A DNA stretch of 64,000 nt from contig CM058238.1 in NCBI GenBank assembly GCA_030180135.1, positions 44,295,765-44,359,764 on the forward strand, read 5' to 3'. Source of the stretch: Orychophragmus violaceus (Eukaryota; Streptophyta; Magnoliopsida; Brassicales; Brassicaceae). Both the position numbers and the translations under genes were made by a program. The first letter of the stretch is position 1. Every line of letters begins with the position of its first letter. Under the pieces are notes generated by a model. It saw only the letters and a program-made list of their open reading frames with translations. It searched no databases and was not told the DNA's origin. Below are positions 50,001 through 63,329 of this stretch, piece by piece.

Positions 50001-52494
50001 TCTTGAAACATATATGTCATGGATTGGTGAATTTCGGTAAAGTAAGACAACAATAAGTAAGTTTTTGTATGTTCCTAAAGGTAGAATTAGAAGCATTTTA
50101 TACAAGTTTATGTTCGTTTGTAACACCCCTAAGTAACCCTTCTAAGAGACTAGAAAGAAACTTTGATCTTCGAAAAGTTCCTATGAGAATCCTAAATAAA
50201 ACATTTTAACCAAAATATCTTGAAACATATATGTCATGGATTGGAGAATTTAGGTGAGGTAGGACAACTATAAGTAAGTTTTTGTATGCTCCTAAAGGTA
50301 GAATTAGAAGCATTTTATACAAGTTTATGTTCGTTTGTAACACCCCTAAGTAACCCTTCTAAGAGACTAGAAAGAAACTTTGATCTTCGAAAAGTTCCTA
50401 TGAGAATCCTAAATAAAACATTTTAACCAAAATATCTTGAAACATATATGTCATGGATTGGAGAATTTAGGTGAGGTAGGACAACTATAAGTAAGTTTTT
50501 GTATGCTCCTAAAGGTAGAATGAGAAGCATTTTATACAAGTTTATGTTCGTTTGTAACACACCTAAGTAACCCTTCTAAATGACTAGAAAGACACTTTGA
50601 TCTTCTAAAATGTCCTATGAGAATCCTTAACAAAACTTTTTAAACTAAATTTCTTGAAACATATGTGTCATGGATTGGAGAATTTAGGTGATGTAAGACA
50701 ACTATAAATAAGTTTTTGTATGCTCCTAAAGGTAGAATGAGAAGCATGTTGTAATGTTTTTGTTCGTTCGTAACGCCACTAAGTAACCTCTCTAAAAGAC
50801 TAGAAAGAAACTTTAATCTTCTAAAAGGTCCTATGAGATCCTAAATAAAACTTTTTAACCAAAACTTCTTGAAACATATATGTCATGGATTGGTGAATTT
50901 CGGTGAAGTAAGACAACAATAAGTAAGTTTTTGTATGCTCCTAAAGGTAGAATTAGAATCATTTTATACAAGTTTATGTTCGTTTGTAACACCCCTAAGT
51001 AACCCTTCTAAGAGACTAGAAAGAAACTTTGATCTTCGAAAAGTTCCTATGAGAATCCTAAATAAAACATTTTAACCAAAATATCTTGAAACATATATGT
51101 CATGGATTGGAGAATTTAGGTGAGGTAGGACAACTATAAGTAAGTTTTTGTATGCTCCTAAAGGTAGAATGAGAAGCATTTTATACAAGTTTATGTTCGT
51201 TTGTAACACACCTAAGTAACCCTTCTAAATGACTAGAAAGACACTTTGATCTTCTAAAATGTCCTATGAGAATCCTTAACAAAACTTTTTAAACTAAATT
51301 TCTTGAAACATATGTGTCATGGATTGGAGAATTTAGGTGATGTAAGACAACTATAAATAAGTTTTTGTATGCTCCTAAAGGTAGAATGAGAAGCATGTTG
51401 TAATGTTTTTGTTCGTTCGTAACGCCACTAAGTAACCTCTCTAAAAGACTAGAAAGAAACTTTAATCTTCTAAAAGGTCCTATGAGATCCTAAATAAAAC
51501 TTTTTAACCAAAACTTCTTGAAACATATATGTCATGGATTGGTGAATTTCGGTGAAGTAAGACAACAATAAGTAAGTTTTTGTATGTTCCTAAAGGTAGA
51601 ATTAGAATCATTTTATACAAGTTTATGTTCGTTTGTAACACCCCTAAGTAACCCTTCTAAGAGACTAGAAAGAAACTTTGATCTTCGAAAAGTTCCTATG
51701 AGAATCCTAAATAAAACATTTTAACCAAAATATCTTGAAACATATATGTCATGGATTGGAGAATTTAGGTGAGGTAGGACAACTATAAGTAAGTTTTTGT
51801 ATGCTCCTAAAGGTAGAATGAGAAGCATTTTATACAAGTTTATGTTCGTTTGTAACACACCTAAGTAACCCTTCTAAATGACTAGAAAGACACTTTGATC
51901 TTCTAAAATGTCCTATGAGAATCCTTAACAAAACTTTTTAAACTAAATTTCTTGAAACATATGTGTCATGGATTGGAGAATTTAGGTGATGTAAGACAAC
52001 TATAAATAAGTTTTTGTATGCTCCTAAAGGTAGAATGAGAAGCATGTTGTAATGTTTTTGTTCGTTCGTAACGCCACTAAGTAACCTCTCTAAAAGACTA
52101 GAAAGAAACTTTAATCTTCTAAAAGGTCCTATGAGATCCTAAATAAAACTTTTTAACCAAAACTTCTTGAAACATATATGTCATGGATTGGTGAATTTCG
52201 GTGAAGTAAGACAACAATAAGTAAGTTTTTGTATGCTCCTAAAGGTAGAATTAGAATCATTTTATACAAGTTTATGTTCGTTTGTAACACCCCTAAGTAA
52301 CCCTTCTAAGAGACTAGAAAGAAACTTTGATCTTCGAAAAGTTCCTATGAGAATCCTAAATAAAACATTTTAACCAAAATATCTTGAAACATATATGTCA
52401 TGGATTGGAGAATTTAGGTGAGGTAGGACAACTATAAGTAAGTTTTTGTATGCTCCTAAAGGTAGAATGAGAATCATTTTATACAAGTTTATGT

Positions 52495-52570
52495 TCAACA
52501 CACCTAAGTAACCCTTCTAAATACAAGTTTATCTTCTAAAATTCGTTTGTAACACACCTAAGTAGACCCT
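52495..52570 (+). other. Scrambled monomer patch at the right edge of the core
   Basis: The B monomer loses TTCGTTTGT after TATGTTC, runs through AACACACCTAAG and CTTCTAAATA, jumps back to ACAAGTTTAT and then CTTCTAAAATTCG, and repeats AACACACCTAAG with an extra GA (AAGTAGACCC). Next comes a mosaic monomer (52720-52875) mixing B, A and C variants, with TTTAAACAAAATAGAAAAC near its end. It coincides with the end of regular 649-bp units. Confidence 0.85.
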
Positions 52571-55500
52571 TCTAAATGACTAGAAAGACACTTTGATCTT
52601 CTAAAATGTCCTATGAGAATCCTTAACAAAACTTTTTAAACTAAATTTCTTGAAACATATGTGTCATGGATTGGAGAATTTAGGTGATGTAAGACAACTA
52701 TAAGTAAGTTTTTGTATGCTCCTAAAGGTAGAATGAGAAGCATTTTATACAAGTTTATGTTCGTTTGTAACACCACTAAGTAACCCTTCTAAATGACTAG
52801 AAAGAAACTTTGATCTTCTAAAAGTCCTATGAGAATCCTAAATAAAACTTTTTAAACAAAATAGAAAACATATATGTCATGGATTGGAGAATTTAGGTGA
52901 TGTAAGACAACTATAAATAAGTTTTTGTATGCTCCTAAAGGTAGAATGAGAAGCATGTTGTAATGTTTTTGTTCGTTCGTAACGCCACTAAGTAACCTCT
53001 CTAAAAGACTAGAAAGAAACTTTAATCTTCTAAAAGGTCCTATGAGATCCTAAATAAAACTTTTTAACCAAAACTTCTTGAAACATATATGTCATGGATT
53101 GGTGAATTTCGGTAAAGTAAGACAACAATAAGTAAGTTTTTGTATGTTCCTAAAGGTAGAATTAGAAGCATTTTATACAAGTTTATGTTCGTTTGTAACA
53201 CCCCTAAGTAACCCTTCTAAGAGACTAGAAAGAAACTTTGATCTTCGAAAAGTTCCTATGAGAATCCTAAATAAAACATTTTAACCAAAATATCTTGAAA
53301 CATATATGTCATGGATTGGAGAATTTAGGTGAGGTAGGACAACTATAAGTAAGTTTTTGTATGCTCCTAAAGGTAGAATGAGAATCATTTTATACAAGTT
53401 TATAATTCGTTTGTAACACACCTAAGTAACCCTTCTAAATGACTAGAAAGACACTTTGATCTTCTAAAATGTCCTATGAGAATCCTTAACAAAACTTTTT
53501 AAACTAAATTTCTTGAAACATATGTGTCATGGATTGGAGAATTTAGGTGATGTAAGACAACTATAAATAAGTTTTTGTATGCTCCTAAAGGTAGAATGAG
53601 AAGCATGTTGTAATGTTTTTGTTCGTTCGTAACGCCACTAAGTAACCTCTCTAAAAGACTAGAAAGAAACTTTGATCTTCGAAAAGTTCCTATGAGAATC
53701 CTAAATAAAACATTTTAACCAAAATATCTTGAAACATATATGTCATGGATTGGAGAATTTAGGTGAGGTAGGACAACTATAAGTAAGTTTTTGTATGCTC
53801 CTAAAGGTAGAATGAGAAGCATTTTATACAAGTTTATGTTCGTTTGTAACACACCTAAGTAACCCTTCTAAATGACTAGAAAGACACTTTGATCTTCTAA
53901 AATGTCCTATGAGAATCCTTAACAAAACTTTTTAAACTAAATTTCTTGAAACATATGTGTCATGGATTGGAGAATTTAGGTGATGTAAGACAACTATAAA
54001 TAAGTTTTTGTATGCTCCTAAAGGTAGAATGAGAAGCATGTTGTAATGTTTTTGTTCGTTCGTAACGCCACTAAGTAACCTCTCTAAAAGACTAGAAAGA
54101 AACTTTAATCTTCTAAAAGGTCCTATGAGATCCTAAATAAAACTTTTTAACCAAAACTTCTTGAAACATATATGTCATGGATTGGTGAATTTCGGTGAAG
54201 TAAGACAACAATAAGTAAGTTTTTGTATGCTCCTAAAGGTAGAATTAGAATCATTTTATACAAGTTTATGTTCGTTTGTAACACCCCTAAGTAACCCTTC
54301 TAAGAGACTAGAAAGAAACTTTGATCTTCGAAAAGTTCCTATGAGAATCCTAAATAAAACATTTTAACCAAAATATCTTGAAACATATATGTCATGGATT
54401 GGAGAATTTAGGTGAGGTAGGACAACTATAAGTAAGTTTTTGTATGCTCCTAAAGGTAGAATGAGAAGCATTTTATACAAGTTTATGTTCGTTTGTAACA
54501 CACCTAAGTAACCCTTCTAAATGACTAGAAAGACACTTTGATCTTCTAAAATGTCCTATGAGAATCCTTAACAAAACTTTTTAAACTAAATTTCTTGAAA
54601 CATATGTGTCATGGATTGGAGAATTTAGGTGATGTAAGACAACTATAAATAAGTTTTTGTATGCTCCTAAAGGTAGAATGAGAAGCATGTTGTAATGTTT
54701 TTGTTCGTTCGTAACGCCACTAAGTAACCTCTCTAAAAGACTAGAAAGAAACTTTAATCTTCTAAAAGGTCCTATGAGATCCTAAATAAAACTTTTTAAC
54801 CAAAACTTCTTGAAACATATATGTCATGGATTGGTGAATTTCGGTGAAGTAAGACAACAATAAGTAAGTTTTTGTATGCTCCTAAAGGTAGAATTAGAAT
54901 CATTTTATACAAGTTTATGTTCGTTTGTAACACCCCTAAGTAACCCTTCTAAGAGACTAGAAAGAAACTTTGATCTTCGAAAAGTTCCTATGAGAATCCT
55001 AAATAAAACATTTTAACCAAAATATCTTGAAACATATATGTCATGGATTGGAGAATTTAGGTGAGGTAGGACAACTATAAGTAAGTTTTTGTATGCTCCT
55101 AAAGGTAGAATGAGAATCATTTTATACAAGTTTATGTTCGTTTGTAACACACCTAAGTAACCCTTCTAAATGACTAGAAAGACACTTTGATCTTCGAAAA
55201 GTTCCTATGAGAATCCTAAATAAAACATTTTAACCAAAATATCTTGAAACATATATGTCATGGATTGGAGAATTTAGGTGAGGTAGGACAACTATAAGTA
55301 AGTTTTTGTATGCTCCTAAAGGTAGAATGAGAAGCATTTTATACAAGTTTATGTTCGTTTGTAACACACCTAAGTAACCCTTCTAAATGACTAGAAAGAC
55401 ACTTTGATCTTCTAAAATGTCCTATGAGAATCCTTAACAAAACTTTTTAAACTAAATTTCTTGAAACATATGTGTCATGGATTGGAGAATTTAGGTGATG

Positions 55501-57425
55501 TAAGACAACTATAAATAAGTTTTTGTATGCTCCTAAAGGTAGAATGAGAAGCATGTTGTAATGTTTTTGTTCGTTCGTAACGCCACTAAGTAACCTCTCT
55601 AAAAGACTAGAAAGAAACTTTAATCTTCTAAAAGGTCCTATGAGATCCTAAATAAAACTTTTTAACCAAAACTTCTTGAAACATATATGTCATGGATTGG
55701 TGAATTTCGGTGAAGTAAGACAACAATAAGTAAGTTTTTGTATGCTCCTAAAGGTAGAATTAGAATCATTTTATACAAGTTTATGTTCGTTTGTAACACC
55801 CCTAAGTAACCCTTCTAAGAGACTAGAAAGAAACTTTGATCTTCGAAAAGTTCCTATGAGAATCCTAAATAAAACATTTTAACCAAAATATCTTGAAACA
55901 TATATGTCATGGATTGGAGAATTTAGGTGAGGTAGGACAACTATAAGTAAGTTTTTGTATGCTCCTAAAGGTAGAATGAGAATCATTTTATACAAGTTTA
56001 TGTTCGTTTGTAACACACCTAAGTAACCCTTCTAAATGACTAGAAAGACACTTTGATCTTCTAAAATGTCCTATGAGAATCCTTAACAAAACTTTTTAAA
56101 CTAAATTTCTTGAAACATATGTGTCATGGATTGGAGAATTTAGGTGATGTAAGACAACTATAAATAAGTTTTTGTATGCTCCTAAAGGTAGAATGAGAAG
56201 CATGTTGTAATGTTTTTGTTCGTTCGTAACGCCACTAAGTAACCTCTCTAAAAGACTAGAAAGAAACTTTAATCTTCTAAAAGGTCCTATGAGATCCTAA
56301 ATAAAACTTTTTAACCAAAACTTCTTGAAACATATATGTCATGGATTGGTGAATTTCGGTGAAGTAAGACAACAATAAGTAAGTTTTTGTATGCTCCTAA
56401 AGGTAGAATTAGAATCATTTTATACAAGTTTATGTTCGTTTGTAACACCCCTAAGTAACCCTTCTAAGAGACTAGAAAGAAACTTTGATCTTCGAAAAGT
56501 TCCTATGAGAATCCTAAATAAAACATTTTAACCAAAATATCTTGAAACATATATGTCATGGATTGGAGAATTTAGGTGAGGTAGGACAACTATAAGTAAG
56601 TTTTTGTATGCTCCTAAAGGTAGAATGAGAAGCATTTTATACAAGTTTATGTTCGTTTGTAACACACCTAAGTAACCCTTCTAAATGACTAGAAAGACAC
56701 TTTGATCTTCTAAAATGTCCTATGAGAATCCTTAACAAAACTTTTTAAACTAAATTTCTTGAAACATATGTGTCATGGATTGGAGAATTTAGGTGATGTA
56801 AGACAACTATAAATAAGTTTTTGTATGCTCCTAAAGGTAGAATGAGAAGCATGTTGTAATGTTTTTGTTCGTTCGTAACGCCACTAAGTAACCTCTCTAA
56901 AAGACTAGAAAGAAACTTTAATCTTCTAAAAGGTCCTATGAGATCCTAAATAAAACTTTTTAACCAAAACTTCTTGAAACATATATGTCATGGATTGGTG
57001 AATTTCGGTAAAGTAAGACAACAATAAGTAAGTTTTTGTATGTTCCTAAAGGTAGAATTAGAATCATTTTATACAAGTTTATGTTCGTTTGTAACACCCC
57101 TAAGTAACCCTTCTAAGAGACTAGAAAGAAACTTTGATCTTCGAAAAGTTCCTATGAGAATCCTAAATAAAACATTTTAACCAAAATATCTTGAAACATA
57201 TATGTCATGGATTGGAGAATTTAGGTGAGGTAGGACAACTATAAGTAAGTTTTTGTATGCTCCTAAAGGTAGAATGAGAATCATTTTATACAAGTTTATG
57301 TTCGTTTGTAACACACCTAAGTAACCCTTCTAAATGACTAGAAAGACACTTTGATCTTCTAAAATGTCCTATGAGAATCCTTAACAAAACTTTTTAAACT
57401 AAATTTCTTGAAACATATGTGTCAT

Positions 57426-57543
57426 GGATTGGAGAATTTAGGTGATGTAAGACAACTATGAGAATCCTAAAGGTAGAAACATTTGTGATGTTTTTGTTCG
57501 TTCGTAACCAACTAAGTAACATCTCTTGAAACATATATGTCAT
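57426..57543 (+). other. Truncated C monomer (118 bp)
   Basis: A C monomer reduced from 215 to 118 bp. It contains two joins, ACTATGAGAATCCTAAAGG and AACATCTCTTGAAAC, and a changed GTAACCAACTAAG. This causes the 552-bp unit at 56992. Confidence 0.87.
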
Positions 57544-58990
57544 GGATTGGTGAATTTCGGTAAAGTAAGACAACAATAAGTAAGTTTTTGTATGTTCCTA
57601 AAGGTAGAATTAGAAGCATTTTATACAAGTTTATGTTCGTTTGTAACACCCCTAAGTAACCCTTCTAAGAGACTAGAAAGAAACTTTGATCTTCGAAAAG
57701 TTCCTATGAGAATCCTAAATAAAACATTTTAACCAAAATATCTTGAAACATATATGTCATGGATTGGAGAATTTAGGTGAGGTAGGACAACTATAAGTAA
57801 GTTTTTGTATGCTCCTAAAGGTAGAATGAGAAGCATTTTATACAAGTTTATGTTCGTTTGTAACACACCTAAGTAACCCTTCTAAATGACTAGAAAGACA
57901 CTTTGATCTTCTAAAATGTCCTATGAGAATCCTTAACAAAACTTTTTAAACTAAATTTCTTGAAACATATGTGTCATGGATTGGAGAATTTAGGTGATGT
58001 AAGACAACTATAAATAAGTTTTTGTATGCTCCTAAAGGTAGAATGAGAAGCATGTTGTAATGTTTTTGTTCGTTCGTAACGCCACTAAGTAACCTCTCTA
58101 AAAGACTAGAAAGAAACTTTAATCTTCTAAAAGGTCCTATGAGATCCTAAATAAAACTTTTTAACCAAAATTTCTTGAAACATATATGTCATGGATTGGT
58201 GAATTTCGGTGAAGTAAGACAACAATAAGTAAGTTTTTGTATGCTCCTAAAGGTAGAATGAGAAGCATTTTATACAAGTTTATGTTCGTTTGTAACACCC
58301 CTAAGTAACCCTTCTAAGAGACTAGAAAGAAACTTTGATCTTCGAAAAGTTCCTATGAGAATCCTAAATAAAACATTTTAACCAAAATATCTTGAAACAT
58401 ATATGTCATGGATTGGAGAATTTAGGTGAGGTAGGACAACTATAAGTAAGTTTTTGTATGCTCCTAAAGGTAGAATGAGAAGCATTTTATACAAGTTTAT
58501 GTTCGTTTGTAACACACCTAAGTAACCCTTCTAAATGACTAGAAAGACACTTTGATCTTCTAAAATGTCCTATGAGAATCCTTAACAAAACTTTTTAAAC
58601 TAAATTTCTTGAAACATATGTGTCATGGATTGGAGAATTTAGGTGATGTAAGACAACTATAAATAAGTTTTTGTATGCTCCTAAAGGTAGAATGAGAAGC
58701 ATGTTGTAATGTTTTTGTTCGTTCGTAACGCCACTAAGTAACCTCTCTAAAAGACTAGAAAGAAACTTTAATCTTCTAAAAGGTCCTATGAGATCCTAAA
58801 TAAAACTTTTTAACCAAAACTTCTTGAAACATATATGTCATGGATTGGTGAATTTCGGTGAAGTAAGACAACAATAAGTAAGTTTTTGTATGCTCCTAAA
58901 GGTAGAATTAGAATCATTTTATACAAGTTTATGTTCGTTTGTAACACCCCTAAGTAACCCTTCTAAGAGACTAGAAAGAAACTTTGATCT

Positions 58991-59082
58991 TATGAGAATC
59001 CTCGAAAAGTTCCTATAAGAATTCCTAGAAAGACACTTTGATCTTCGAAAAGTTCCTATGAGAATCCTAAATTTTTAACCAA
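58991..59082 (+). other. Scrambled A-monomer patch with B-derived piece
   Basis: After CTTTGATCTT the sequence jumps to ATGAGAATCC, returns to TCGAAAAGTTCCTATAAG, then a B-type AGAAAGACACTTTG, and runs again through CTTCGAAAAGTTCC before losing part of the A tail (CTAAATTTTTAACC). The unit at 58842 is 48 bases too long as a result. Confidence 0.85.
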
Positions 59083-62000
59083 AATATCTTGAAACATATA
59101 TGTCATGGATTGGAGAATTTAGGTGAGGTAGGACAACTATAAGTAAGTTTTTGTATGCTCCTAAAGGTAGAATGAGAATCATTTTATACAAGTTTATGTT
59201 CGTTTGTAACACACCTAAGTAACCCTTCTAAATGACTAGAAAGACACTTTGATCTTCTAAAATGTCCTATGAGAATCCTTAACAAAACTTTTTAAACTAA
59301 ATTTCTTGAAACATATGTGTCATGGATTGGAGAATTTAGGTGATGTAAGACAACTATAAATAAGTTTTTGTATGCTCCTAAAGGTAGAATGAGAAGCATG
59401 TTGTGATGTTTTTGTTCGTTCGTAACGCCACTAAGTAACCTCTCTAAAAGACTAGAAAGAAACTTTAATCTTCTAAAAGGTCCTATGAGATCCTAAATAA
59501 AACTTTTTAACCAAAACTTCTTGAAACATATATGTCATGGATTGGTGAATTTCGGTAAAGTAAGACAACAATAAGTAAGTTTTTGTATGTTCCTAAAGGT
59601 AGAATTAGAAGCATTTTATACAAGTTTATGTTCGTTTGTAACACCCCTAAGTAACCCTTCTAAGAGACTAGAAAGAAACTTTGATCTTCGAAAAGTTCCT
59701 ATGAGAATCCTAAATAAAACATTTTAACCAAAATATCTTGAAACATATATGTCATGGATTGGAGAATTTAGGTGAGGTAGGACAACTATAAGTAAGTTTT
59801 TGTATGCTCCTAAAGGTAGAATGAGAAGCATTTTATACAAGTTTATGTTCGTTTGTAACACACCTAAGTAACCCTTCTAAATGACTAGAAAGACACTTTG
59901 ATCTTCTAAAATGTCCTATGAGAATCCTTAACAAAACTTTTTAAACTAAATTTCTTGAAACATATGTGTCATGGATTGGAGAATTTAGGTGATGTAAGAC
60001 AACTATAAATAAGTTTTTGTATGCTCCTAAAGGTAGAATGAGAAGCATTTGTAACACACCTAAGTAACCCTTCTAAATGACTAGAAAGACACTTTGATCT
60101 TCGAAAAGTTCCTATGAGAATCCTAAATAAAACATTTTAACCAAAATATCTTGAAACATATATGTCATGGATTGGAGAATTTAGGTGAGGAAGGACAACT
60201 ATAAGTAAGTTTTTGTATGCTCCTAAAGGTAGAATGAGAAACATTTTATTTAAGTTTATGTTCGTTTGTAACACACCTAAGTAACCCTTCTAAATGACTA
60301 GAAAGACACTTTGATCTTCTAAAATGTCCTATGAGAATCCTTAACAAAACTTTTTAAACTAAATTTCTTGATACATATGTGTCATGGATTGGAGAATTTA
60401 GGTGATGTAAGACAACTATAAATAAGTTTTTGTATGCTCCTAAAGGTAGAATGAGAAGCATGTTGTAATGTTTTTGTTCGTTTGTAACACCACTAAGTAA
60501 CTCTCTAAAAGACTAGAAAGAAACATTAATCTTCTAAAAGGTCCTATGAGATCCTAAATAAAACTTTTTAACCAAAATTTCTTGAAACATATATGTCATG
60601 GATTGGTGAATTTCGGTAAAGTAAGACAACAATAAGTAAGTGTTTGTATGTTCCTAAAGGTAGAATTAGAATCATTTTATACAAGTTTATGTTCGTTTGT
60701 AACACCCCTAAGTAACCCTTCTAAGAGACTAGAAAGAAACTTTGATCTTCGAAAAGTTCCTATGAGAATCCTAAATAAAACATTTTAACCAAAATATCTT
60801 GAAACATATATGTCATGGATTGGAGAATTTAGGTGAGGTAGGACAACTATAAGTAAGTTTTTGTATGCTCCTAAAGGTAGAATGAGAAGCATTTTATACA
60901 AGTTTATGTTCGTTTGTAACACACCTAAGTAACCCTTCTAAATGACTAGAAAGACACTTTGATCTTCTAAAATGTCCTATGAGAATCCTTAACAAAACTT
61001 TTTAAACTAAATTTCTTGAAACATATGTGTCATGGATTGGAGAATTTAGGTGACAACTATAAATAAGTTTTTGTATGCTCCTAAAGGTAGAATGAGAAGC
61101 ATAGTTTTTGTTCGTTTGTAACACCACTAAGTAACCTCTCTAAAAGACTAGAAAGAAACTTTAATCTTCTAAAAGGTCCTATGAGATCCTAAATAAAACT
61201 TTTTAACCAAAATTTCTTGAAACATATATGTCATGGATTGGTGAATTTCGGTAAAGTAAGACAACAATAAGTAAGTGTTTGTATGTTCCTAAAGGTAGAA
61301 TTAGAATCATTTTATACAAGTTTATGTTCGTTTGTAACACCCCTAAGTAACCCTTCTAAGAGACTAGAAAGAAACTTTGATCTTCGAAAAGTTCCTATGA
61401 GAATCCTAAATAAAACATTTTAACCAAAATATCTTGAAACATATATGTCATGGATTGGAGAATTTAGGTGAGGTAGGACAACTATAAGTAAGTTTTTGTA
61501 TGCTCCTAAAGGTAGAATGAGAATCATTTTATACAAGTTTATGTTCGTTTGTAACACACCTAAGTAACCCTTCTAAATGACTAGAAAGACACTTTGATCT
61601 TCGAAAAGTTCCTATGAGAATCCTAAATAAAACATTTTAACCAAAATATCTTGAAACATATATGTCATGGATTGGAGAATTTAGGTGAGGTAGGACAACT
61701 ATAAGTAAGTTTTTGTATGCTCCTAAAGGTAGAATGAGAATCATTTTATACAAGTTTATGTTCGTTTGTAACACACCTAAGTAACCCTTCTAAATGACTA
61801 GAAAGACACTTTGATCTTCTAAAATGTCCTATGAGAATCCTTAACAAAACTTTTTAAACTAAATTTCTTGAAACATATGTGTCATGGATTGGAGAATTTA
61901 GGTGATGTAAGACAACTATAAATAAGTTTTTGTATGCTCCTAAAGGTAGAATGAGAAGCATGTTGTAATGTTTTTGTTCGTTCGTAACGCCACTAAGTAA

Positions 62001-63318
62001 CCTCTCTAAAAGACTAGAAAGAAACTTTAATCTTCTAAAAGGTCCTATGAGATCCTAAATAAAACTTTTTAACCAAAACTTCTTGAAACATATATGTCAT
62101 GGATTGGTGAATTTCTAAAGTAAGACAACAATAAGTAAGTTTTTGTATGTTCCTAAAGGTAGAATTAGAAGCATTTTATACAAGTTTATGTTCGTTTGTA
62201 ACACCCCTAAGTAACCCTTCTAAGAGACTAGAAAGAAACTTTGATCTTCGAAAAGTTCCTATGAGAATCCTAAATAAAACATTTTAACCAAAATATCTTG
62301 AAACATATATGTCATGGATTGGAGAATTTAGGTGAGGTAGGACAACTATAAGTAAGTTTTTGTATGCTCCTAAAGGTAGAATGAGAAGCATTTTATACAA
62401 GTTTATGTTCGTTTGTAACACACCTAAGTAACCCTTCTAAATGACTAGAAAGACACTTTGATCTTCTAAAATGTCCTATGAGAATCCTTAACAAAACTTT
62501 TTAAACTAAATTTCTTGAAACATATGTGTCATGGATTGGAGAATTTAGGTGATGTAAGACAACTATAAATAAGTTTTTGTACGCTCCTAAAGGTAGAATG
62601 AGAAGCATGTTGTAATGTTTTTGTTCGTTCGTAACGCCACTAAGTAACCTCTCTAAAAGACTAGAAAGAAACTTTAATCTTCTAAAAGGTCCTATGAGAT
62701 CCTAAATAAAACTTTTTAACCAAAACTTCTTGAAACATATATGTCATGGATTGGTGAATTTCAGTAAAGTAAGACAACAATAAGTAAGTTTTTGTATGTT
62801 CCTAAAGGTAGAATTAGAAGCATTTTATACAAGTTTATGTTCGTTTGTAACACCCCTAAGTAACCCTTCTAAGAGACTAGAAAGAAACTTTGATCTTCGA
62901 AAAGTTCCTATGAGAATCCTAAAAAAAACATTTTAACCAAAATATCTTGAAACATATATGTCATGGATTGGAGAATTTAGGTGAGGTAGGACAACTATAA
63001 GTAAGTTTTTGTATGCTCCTAAAGGTAGAATGAGAATCATTTTATACAAGTTTATGTTCGTTTGTAACACACCTAAGTAACCCTTCTAAATGACTAGAAA
63101 GACACTTTGATCTTCTAAAATGTCCTATGAGAATCCTTAACAAAACTTTTTAAACTAAATTTCTTGAAACATATGTGTCATGGATTGGAGAATTTAGGTG
63201 ATGTAAGAGAACTATAAATAAGTTTTTGTATGCTCCTAAAGGTAGAATGAGAAGCATGTTGTGATGTTTTTGTTCGTTCGTAACGCCACTAAGTAACATC
63301 TCTAAAAGACTAGAAAGA

Positions 63319-63329
63319 AACTTTTTAAC
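63319..63329 (+). other. 40-bp deletion junction in a C monomer
   Basis: GAAACTTTTTAACC joins the first AAACTTT of the C monomer to the second, 40 bases downstream, removing the stretch between them. The 609-bp spacing (62748-63356) confirms the size. Confidence 0.85.

Larger units (their letters stand above)
24251..52184 (+). repeat. Homogeneous satellite core: 649-bp A-B-C higher-order repeat
   Basis: 27934 bp of near-identical units. By A-start positions it holds 28 exact 649-bp trimers, one 689-bp trimer (43491), eight tetramers (26198, 28362, 30958, 31824, 34422, 35929, 41338, 50021) and two pentamers (29877, 33339), 129 monomers in all; these lengths sum exactly to the span. The longest unbroken trimer runs are seven units at 36795-41337 and nine at 44180-50020. 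Every extra monomer is a B-head/A-tail hybrid with the early breakpoint. A copies with GGTAAAG/TATGTTCC occur at 46776 and 50021, and one recombinant (GGTGAAG with TATGTTCC) at 51536. No gene or unique sequence occurs. Confidence 0.97.

Noticed and set aside
24251..52184. Assembly artefact as the sole cause of the homogeneous core
   Set aside because: Unit lengths vary in a structured way (649, 866, 1081, 1083, 689, 855, 858), and private indels mark individual units, which collapse or copy-paste errors would not produce. Copy number could still be wrong and needs long-read depth.
57394..57576. Minus-strand ORFs at 57394-57576 and 63150-63389
   Set aside because: Both arise where deletions in C monomers shift frame and remove stops. 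They read through satellite only.
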